Shown one piece after another: positions 1-5,466 of a stretch of DNA of 43,769 bases. The notes under the pieces are model-generated. The model saw nothing but the letters and a program-made list of their open reading frames with translations, had not been told where the DNA came from and ran no database searches. The first letter of the stretch is position 1. Each line of letters opens with the position of its first letter. Made by a program: the position numbers and the translations under genes. Origin of the DNA: an uncultured Collinsella sp. (GTDB taxonomy: Bacteria; Actinomycetota; Coriobacteriia; Coriobacteriales; Coriobacteriaceae); assembly GCA_958439425.1 (NCBI GenBank), contig CAUBVH010000018.1, positions 1 through 43,769 on the forward strand, given 5' to 3'.

Positions 1-18
1 CAAGGTTGTGTTGACTTA

Positions 19-1896
19 GTTTTGGAGCAGTGTCGATCTAACTGGTAATCAAACGTTGCTCGCATCATCGTTAACGGCAACACTGTTTTGGAGCAGTGTC
101 GATCTAACTGGTAATCAAACAAGCGAGTTCGATGCGCGCATGGACATGCTGTTTTGGAGCAGTGTCGATCTAACTGGTAATCAAACTCTCGCTCTGTGCC
201 ATGTCGTCGACATCGAGTTTTGGAGCAGTGTCGATCTAACTGGTAATCAAACGGACTTGACGGACAAATGATCACCGACACGTTTTGGAGCAGTGTCGAT
301 CTAACTGGTAATCAAACTGCTTTAGCAGACAGTAAAACCGCCTACCGTTTTGGAGCAGTGTCGATCTAACTGGTAATCAAACGAGAGTCCCTATAAAATA
401 TCAATGTGTGCGTTTTGGAGCAGTGTCGATCTAACTGGTAATCAAACAATGTTTTGTCTATGTTATCAATCAGATAAGTTTTGGAGCAGTGTCGATCTAA
501 CTGGTAATCAAACTTGCGAAACCTGCGGCCTGTGCGGGGTACTGTTTTGGAGCAGTGTCGATCTAACTGGTAATCAAACCGCGCTCGTCGAGCGTGCGGC
601 AGACCTCGAGTTTTGGAGCAGTGTCGATCTAACTGGTAATCAAACGGAGCGTCGGGTTCGTAAGCATCCACGGGTGTTTTGGAGCAGTGTCGATCTAACT
701 GGTAATCAAACATACTACCTGTCACACGGTGCAGATAAATCGTTTTGGAGCAGTGTCGATCTAACTGGTAATCAAACTCGTCACGCCGTCGTCGCTGATG
801 TGCTTCGTTTTGGAGCAGTGTCGATCTAACTGGTAATCAAACCATGTCTGCACAATTAGGCCCGACAATCTTGTTTTGGAGCAGTGTCGATCTAACTGGT
901 AATCAAACTCGACGCCGCCGCGGTAGTGGCAGACGTTAGTTTTGGAGCAGTGTCGATCTAACTGGTAATCAAACACTGCTACACCCTCATGATTATCGGC
1001 TTCCGTTTTGGAGCAGTGTCGATCTAACTGGTAATCAAACTCAAAATGAGAATAATAACAAAGAGATTTAGTTTTGGAGCAGTGTCGATCTAACTGGTAA
1101 TCAAACCATCGCAAACGGTGGCAGACCAACCATCAGTTTTGGAGCAGTGTCGATCTAACTGGTAATCAAACGACAGCTGGGAGAAGCTGGAAGAGGACTT
1201 GGGTTTTGGAGCAGTGTCGATCTAACTGGTAATCAAACGTGACATGAGAAGGGACACAGGCAATGGGAGTTTTGGAGCAGTGTCGATCTAACTGGTAATC
1301 AAACCTTTGTAGAGCCAGCGCCGAGTGCGTTGGGTTTTGGAGCAGTGTCGATCTAACTGGTAATCAAACCCACAGTGATGACGATTGGCACGAGCTGTCG
1401 TTTTGGAGCAGTGTCGATCTAACTGGTAATCAAACGTGCTATAGCTTACAAGCTCGTAGCTATTGTTTTGGAGCAGTGTCGATCTAACTGGTAATCAAAC
1501 CGAGGTACAAGCCTCGAGTGCATACCCCTTGTTTTGGAGCAGTGTCGATCTAACTGGTAATCAAACCTGGGCCTCAAAGATCGTAATGTTCGGGTAGTTT
1601 TGGAGCAGTGTCGATCTAACTGGTAATCAAACTCGACCGCGCTCCTTCTTTGCGTTTGTCATGTTTTGGAGCAGTGTCGATCTAACTGGTAATCAAACAA
1701 GAGGTGTGCGGCACATGCCTTTTGTAAGGTTTTGGAGCAGTGTCGATCTAACTGGTAATCAAACTCACACGACCACGGACAAGATGCACGAGTGGTTTTG
1801 GAGCAGTGTCGATCTAACTGGTAATCAAACGCGCTATGTCGTCATCCGTTGGTCAGATATGTTTTGGAGCAGTGTCGATCTAACTGGTAATCAAAC
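19..1896 (+). CRISPR. Type II-like CRISPR array, 29 repeats, open at the left edge
   Basis: Twenty-nine 36-nt repeats start at 19, 85, 151, 217, 282, 347, 412, 478, 544, 610, 676, 742, 807, 873, 939, 1005, 1071, 1136, 1203, 1269, 1334, 1400, 1465, 1531, 1597, 1663, 1729, 1795 and 1861. By eye all are identical. Each begins GTTTTGGAGCAGTGTCG and ends GGTAATCAAAC. The 28 complete spacers are 29-31 nt, and bases 1-18 are part of another spacer. The GTTTTxGAGC start and the 36+30 geometry are typical of type II (Cas9) arrays; in that orientation the leader would lie to the left, off the window. No cas gene is visible, so the subtype is inferred. The last repeat is not degenerate; a diverged copy lies at 2742-2776. 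Confidence 0.97.
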
Positions 1897-1948
1897 AATA
1901 TGACAGTTCGGACCGCAATCTAACCAACGTCAACAAGGAGGAATAGAA

Positions 1949-2218
1949 ATGGACAACGACACGCTGCTGTTCAGAGATAAGGGTGCCGGTGTTTTCAAGG
2001 AGATCTGTATCTACCCGAATCGGATTACCACGCTCAAGAAGAACCGCTTCTTCGGCAAGCATATAGAGGTGACCTACCTGAATGACGTCACCGGTGTCTA
2101 TAGGATCAAGGGCAAGCAGGTGATTCTGAACAACAGGCTGCGGACGGGCTACGGCTATAGACTGAGCAGCCGCTCCCAGGCAGAGGAATTCGTGAGGGTT
2201 CTTAACTCAATCATGTAG
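1949..2218 (+). CDS. Small PH-like domain protein (89 aa), copy 1
   Basis: The function is not recognised. The protein is a short run of predicted beta-strands (LLFRDKG, EICIYPNRITTLKK, HIEVTYLNDVTGVYR, KQVILNNRL) closed by a C-terminal helix (SRSQAEEFVRVLNSIM). This pattern fits a compact bacterial PH-like fold. It has no signal peptide or membrane segment. A strong AAGGAGG site sits 8 nt before the ATG, so expression is likely. The gene begins only 53 nt after the last CRISPR repeat. A clear paralog lies at 5102-5371, sharing the start MDN(D/N)TLLF and the pattern YPNRI..LKK...GKH.E..YL.D.TGV.RIKG. Its position beside the array makes a link to CRISPR possible, but nothing in the sequence shows one. 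Confidence 0.8.
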   Translation: MDNDTLLFRDKGAGVFKEICIYPNRITTLKKNRFFGKHIEVTYLNDVTGVYRIKGKQVILNNRLRTGYGYRLSSRSQAEEFVRVLNSIM

Positions 2219-2288
2219 CGATAACCAGATCTTCTGCCCATAGAAAAGCGCCCTACCAATCCGTCAAGACATGTGGAGCGCAAACAAT

Positions 2289-2317
2289 CCTGTTCCCCGC
2301 ACGCGCGGGGATGATCC
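2289..2317 (+). repeat. Solitary type I-E-style CRISPR repeat
   Basis: A 29-nt unit contains TGTTCCCCGCACGCGCGGGG and ends GGGGATGATCC. It has the CCCCGC/GCGGGG palindrome and the 3' GGGGATxAxCC signature of type I-E repeats in actinobacteria. No second copy lies about 61 nt on either side, so it is a single unit and not an array. It sits about 390 nt past the end of the type II-like array and directly beside a tRNA 3' fragment. It may be a relic of a lost I-E locus. Confidence 0.7.
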
Positions 2318-2322
2318 TGTTT

Positions 2323-2366
2323 TGGTCGGGGCGGCGGGACTCGAGCCCGCACGGGCGATGTCCGTG
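2323..2366 (-). pseudogene. 3' tRNA fragment with encoded CCA
   Basis: Read on the minus strand, the order is a variable-arm hairpin (CACGG...CCGTG), a 17-nt T arm with a 5-bp GCGGG/CCCGC stem and 7-nt loop CTCGAGT, a 7-nt acceptor half CGCCCCG, discriminator A, then CCA. The T-arm and acceptor geometry is exact for a tRNA. No matching 5' acceptor strand, D arm or anticodon arm is found upstream on that strand. The long variable arm suggests a Leu/Ser/Tyr-type donor, but the identity cannot be assigned. Orphan 3' tRNA ends are typical scars of integration of phages or integrative elements. Confidence 0.7.
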
Positions 2367-2497
2367 ATGGCAGATGTAAATAAACGGTGGAACGGCTGTA
2401 AAAGAGTCTTGCCACTGGGTAAAATCAGGATGTGCCGCGGAACCCGCTCCTCAGCTACTCAAACTTCGGAGACGCGGGCAACGCAGGTATTATCGTC

Positions 2498-2524
2498 AAA
2501 AGGGTCGGTTGCAGCCGGCCCTTT
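2498..2524 (-). terminator. Rho-independent terminator
   Basis: On the minus strand AAAGGGCCGG, a short loop and CCGACCCTTTT form a stem ending in a T-run. It lies 23 nt after the stop of the 30-codon gene at 2547-2639 and probably ends that transcript. Confidence 0.75.
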
Positions 2525-2546
2525 GCATGACTCCCTTCGCTATCCG

Positions 2547-2639
2547 TTACTGCTTATATTCCCGCCAGATCGAGTAGAGGTTCCGGACGATGCCGGTTAC
2601 ATACATCGAGAGGCGCAGGATTTCAAGAAACAAGTTCAT
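2547..2639 (-). CDS. 30-aa hydrophobic peptide, possible small toxin-like gene
   Basis: A 30-codon frame encodes a peptide starting MNLFLEILRLSMYVTGIVRN and ending LYSIWREYKQ. It is a mostly hydrophobic, probably amphipathic or membrane-seeking helix with a charged C-terminus. GGGGTGA lies about 7 nt before the ATG, and an intrinsic terminator follows at 2498-2524, so the unit is complete despite its size. On the opposite strand TGCTTATAT near 2551-2559 resembles an extended -10 element; a transcript from it would cover the start region of the peptide. This layout recalls type I toxin-antitoxin genes. No homolog is recognised, and a fortuitous frame inside a non-coding RNA remains possible. 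Confidence 0.5.
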   Translation of the reverse strand: MNLFLEILRLSMYVTGIVRNLYSIWREYKQ

Positions 2640-2741
2640 AGGCTTCACCCCAATCGGAGATCGGAGCGTTGCCCGCAGGTGGATTCCGCGGCAGGCATAA
2701 TTCTACCTCACGGGCCGCGGTGGAGGATAGCCGGCCCACTG

Positions 2742-2776
2742 GTTTTGAGCAGTGTCGATCTAACGGGCAATCAAGC
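2742..2776 (-). ncRNA. Diverged type II repeat; candidate tracrRNA anti-repeat
   Basis: This 35-nt copy of the array repeat has one deleted G and three substitutions. Its minus strand could pair with crRNA over nearly its whole length: GUUUU with AAAAC, one bulged G, then 18 continuous pairs, then a mostly paired end with one G-U wobble. A bulge just inside the first 5 bp is characteristic of type II repeat:anti-repeat duplexes. Downstream on the minus strand are possible hairpins (GGGCCG/CGGCCC at 2713-2737, TGCC...GGCA near 2670-2697). The promoter and 3' end are not defined. The alternative is a decayed terminal array repeat separated from the array by later insertion. Confidence 0.5.
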
Positions 2777-2778
2777 CT

Positions 2779-3000
2779 CTAGTTCTCTTTGAATTGGGCA
2801 AGCATCTGCCCGAAGGTGCTGAGTTCGAACGGTTCATAAATGAGCGAACCGCCGTCCGCGGTCCTGTAGAGCCCGCAGGGGAGGTAGCGCCCATCGGGGA
2901 GGACGTAGAGGTTGGCTTCTTCCTTCAGTCCTGCTGGAAATAGCGGAATCCCGTTTTCGTCCACTTGGAACTCGTCTATATTCGCGATCTTCCTCTCCAT
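2779..3000 (-). CDS. Hypothetical protein, 73 aa
   Basis: The function is not recognised. This is a small acidic soluble protein (MERKIANIDEFQVDENG...) with a YVLPDGRYLPCGLYR segment that looks like a beta-hairpin, and a C-terminal amphipathic stretch. It has no signal or membrane segment. AGGAGG lies 6 nt before the ATG. The gene follows the ADP-ribosylglycohydrolase gene by 32 nt on the same strand and is probably co-transcribed with it. Its stop codon is 2 nt from the diverged CRISPR repeat at 2742-2776. Confidence 0.75.
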   Translation of the reverse strand: MERKIANIDEFQVDENGIPLFPAGLKEEANLYVLPDGRYLPCGLYRTADGGSLIYEPFELSTFGQMLAQFKEN

Positions 3001-3032
3001 GATGCCTCCTGCCTTATTTCTTGAATGGCACC

Positions 3033-3821
3033 CTAAAACAAGCAGCTCTCAATCAGCTCTTTACCGCGCAGGGTGTCAATCCACTCCTGCGGAATTGCGT
3101 CGATGCCGTATGCCGTGCCGGCGAGGGCGCCTGCGACGGCTGCGGTGGTGTCGGTGTCGTCGCCCAGGTTGACGGCGGCAAGGACGCAATCTTCGTAGCT
3201 GTTGGTGTTAACAAAGCACCAGCTGGCGGCCTTAAGGGTGTCGCGCACGAAGCCGCCGGACCTGATTTCCTGCTCAGGCACACCTTTCAGATGAAGCGCC
3301 CACGAGGGAAGCGTGCCGTTCATCACGCCCCTCATCAGCTCGACAAATATGACGCATGCATCGGTCGACGTTCTGTGGGCGTGCGTTATCGCGGAGACCT
3401 CGCAGATCTCGTCGCCAGTCGCGTCGACAAACGCCAGGGGCGCGATGCGCATGAGTGAACCGTTTCCGTTGTCGCGTTCGCCGGAGCCGCCTTTGCCGGT
3501 GTGCAGGGCGCGGGCGGTCGTGCCGCCGTAATCGAAAACGCCGTCGATCGTATACTCGCCACGGGCAATCCAGCCTACGAACTTGTCGCGCATGTCTGCG
3601 GTGTCGATATGACCGAGCTCCCTAATCGAGTCGCAGGTGGCAAGCGTCATGGACGTGTCATCGCTCCAGGTGCCGGCGGGCTGCCCATGCGTGCCGTAGC
3701 CGATCATGTCCGTGCATTCGAACGTGCCACGAGGCATAAACTCGTATGGAACGCCCAGCGCGTCACCGACGGCAAGCCCATAGATGCAGTCGCGCAGTGT
3801 TGTTTTCGGTCTGTGTGTCAT
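3033..3821 (-). CDS. ADP-ribosylglycohydrolase family protein
   Basis: A 262-aa member of the DraG/ADP-ribosylglycohydrolase family, which removes ADP-ribose from proteins or small molecules using two metal ions. Family motifs are present in order: GLAVGDALGVPYEF near residue 15, the metal-binding WSDDTSM near 52, NGSLMRI near 120, HAHRTS near 146 and the C-terminal metal motif LGDDTDTTAA near 218. GAGGAGC lies just before the ATG. It leads a two-gene unit with the 73-aa protein at 2779-3000. The substrate cannot be predicted. Relatives occur both in regulation of metabolic enzymes and beside ADP-ribosyltransferase toxins, but no transferase is visible here. Confidence 0.93.
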   Translation of the reverse strand: MTHRPKTTLRDCIYGLAVGDALGVPYEFMPRGTFECTDMIGYGTHGQPAGTWSDDTSMTLATCDSIRELGHIDTADMRDKFVGWIARGEYTIDGVFDYGGTTARALHTGKGGSGERDNGNGSLMRIAPLAFVDATGDEICEVSAITHAHRTSTDACVIFVELMRGVMNGTLPSWALHLKGVPEQEIRSGGFVRDTLKAASWCFVNTNSYEDCVLAAVNLGDDTDTTAAVAGALAGTAYGIDAIPQEWIDTLRGKELIESCLF

Positions 3822-3884
3822 GGAAAGCTCCTCTTTTCCCGGGTGATGTGGAGCGCCGTCGGGGGTATCGGTCGCAACGTGCTG

Positions 3885-4943
3885 CTATCCTTGCACTTCG
3901 CCATTAGTCGCTTCGTTGATGGCGCGGTACTCGGCACTCAGCTCGCGCGCCAGCTCTTCCTTGCTTGGAAGATACGGCAGGTATTTGGCGGCAAACACTT
4001 GGTCGTTGTCTTCGGGCAGCGTGTACTCGACGATCGAATCGCTTTTGTCAGCGCAGAGCACGATGCCTATGGGCGGATTGTCGCCTTCGTTCATGAGCTC
4101 ACGCGTGTAGTAGTTCACATACATTTGCATCTGGCCCAGGTCCTGATGCGTAAGGTCATCGGTCTTAAGGTCGATGAGCACGAAACAGCGCATCAGATAG
4201 TTGTAAAACACAAGGTCAATATAGAAATGGCGCCCATCAAAGGTGATGCGCTTTTGGCGCGCCTCGAAAGCGAAGCCACGGCCAAGCTCCAGCAGGAACT
4301 TCTGAAGATGCGTGATGAGCGCCTGCTCTAGATCGCTCTCGCGAAACGCAGTATCGTCCGAGAAACCTAAAAACTCCAGCACATATGGGTCGCGGATGAT
4401 ATCCTCGGGGCGACGAGCCGGGGCGCGCTTTTGGATTTCCTGGGTGACGGCCTCCTTGTCCTTGCTGGCAAGTAGGCGCTCTCGGAACATGGTGTTGATC
4501 TGGCGTTCGAGCTGGCGCGTGCTCCAGCGAGAATTGGCGCATTCGTTCATGTACCAGGCGCGAGCATCAGGGTCGGGAATGCGCATCAACCTGCGGTAAT
4601 GAGTCCAGCTCAATTCGCTACGCAGTGCGTCGCGAATTGGAAACGCAAAAAAGAACTGACGCATATTGCGAAGGTTTGCGATGCCAAAGCCTCTTCCGAA
4701 ATCCGCGGTAAGCCTTCTGGAGAGGCCTGCAATCAATGCCTCTCCATATGTTGCGCGCTCCTCTCCGCCCTGTTCATCAACAATACTCTTGCCGATCTCC
4801 CAATATGCCTCAACCATCGCAAAGTTAATGGCGGTATAGGCCTTGTCGCGAGCGGCGTTGAGAATCGAGGAAACCTGCTTGTAAAAAACTTCTGGCACGA
4901 TTGCCGATTCCCCGCGGTTTATCAGTTCACCCATCGATATCAC
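3885..4943 (-). CDS. YhcG-type PDDEXK nuclease domain protein (DUF1016)
   Basis: A 352-aa protein of the YhcG/DUF1016 family. The N-terminal half has the family signature (YWEIGKSIVDEQ, FGRGFGIANLRNMRQFF, ELSWTHYRRLMRI). The C-terminal half carries a PDDEXK nuclease core, with FYIDLVFYNYLMRCFVLIDLKT supplying the acidic and lysine residues (D, then DLK). Relatives are common in defence islands and on mobile elements, and are thought to act on DNA, often beside restriction systems. The start is a GTG preceded by AGAGGAAA; an in-frame ATG three codons later is possible. No restriction-modification genes adjoin it. Neighbours are the ADP-ribosylglycohydrolase unit and a PH-like gene. Confidence 0.92.
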   Translation of the reverse strand: MISMGELINRGESAIVPEVFYKQVSSILNAARDKAYTAINFAMVEAYWEIGKSIVDEQGGEERATYGEALIAGLSRRLTADFGRGFGIANLRNMRQFFFAFPIRDALRSELSWTHYRRLMRIPDPDARAWYMNECANSRWSTRQLERQINTMFRERLLASKDKEAVTQEIQKRAPARRPEDIIRDPYVLEFLGFSDDTAFRESDLEQALITHLQKFLLELGRGFAFEARQKRITFDGRHFYIDLVFYNYLMRCFVLIDLKTDDLTHQDLGQMQMYVNYYTRELMNEGDNPPIGIVLCADKSDSIVEYTLPEDNDQVFAAKYLPYLPSKEELARELSAEYRAINEATNGEVQG

Positions 4944-5101
4944 CCGACTTTCCTCTTGAGGAGTGCATCTTTATTGTTTTTAGTTTAAAGCCTCGTGCGG
5001 ACACGGATTCTGGTGCTCTGAGCGCGATCGCGAAAAGGGTTTGCGGCGACTAGAATGTGATGGTGAAGGCAGTTTTAACTCTAACCATGAGAGCGATGCG
5101 T

Positions 5102-5371
5102 ATGGACAACAACACGCTGCTGTTCCAGGACAAGGGATCGGGCAGGTTTAAAGACGTCAAGACCTACCCGAATCGCATCGAGGTACTCAAGAAAGGCACT
5201 TTTGGCGGCAAGCACACCGAGATTGCCTATCTTAAGGACATCACGGGGGTCAACAGGATCAAGGGACGCGACGTTTTTCTGCGCAACAGGCTGTTGACTG
5301 CTTGTGTCTTTAGCCTGAGCAGCCGCGCAAAAGCCCAGGAATTCGTGAACGCGCTGAATATGGTGATGTAG
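5102..5371 (+). CDS. Small PH-like domain protein (89 aa), copy 2
   Basis: Paralog of the gene at 1949-2218, of the same length and colinear throughout (MDNNTLLFQDKGSGRFKD..., YPNRIEVLKKGTFGGKH, DITGVNRIKG, SSRAKAQEFVNALN). The start is placed at the ATG that aligns with copy 1; an upstream in-frame ATG at 5057 would add an unconserved leader. A weak GAGAG precedes the chosen start. The gene stands alone between the YhcG-like nuclease and the PI-PLC gene. The two copies differ at many positions, so the duplication is not recent. The function is unknown. Confidence 0.75.
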   Translation: MDNNTLLFQDKGSGRFKDVKTYPNRIEVLKKGTFGGKHTEIAYLKDITGVNRIKGRDVFLRNRLLTACVFSLSSRAKAQEFVNALNMVM

Positions 5372-5466
5372 CCTATGGCGGCGTTCGGGCCAAGGTAAAA
5401 AACGGGGGCACAGAACGGTGTCCTGCGCTCCTCGTCGAGTCGATGTGTCCAAAAGGGTCGGCTTGC

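Noticed and set aside
366..1903. Open reading frames with repeated FWSSVDLTGNQT or FDYQLDRHCSKT segments
   Set aside because: They are translations of the CRISPR repeats and spacers, kept open by the repeat period; no ribosome sites.
2318..2349. Self-targeting I-E spacer against a tRNA
   Set aside because: The tRNA similarity extends well past a 32-nt spacer and keeps exact acceptor and T-arm geometry, so a tRNA gene remnant explains it better.
2547..2776. CreTA-type CRISPR-guarded toxin module
   Set aside because: The small peptide and repeat relics are suggestive, but I found no spacer-like segment matching the peptide's promoter, and no effector genes are in view.
2271..2792. 173-codon plus-strand frame across the tRNA fragment and the diverged repeat
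   Set aside because: It runs through the I-E-style repeat, tRNA scar and degenerate repeat, has no ribosome site and no domain-like sequence; chance frame.
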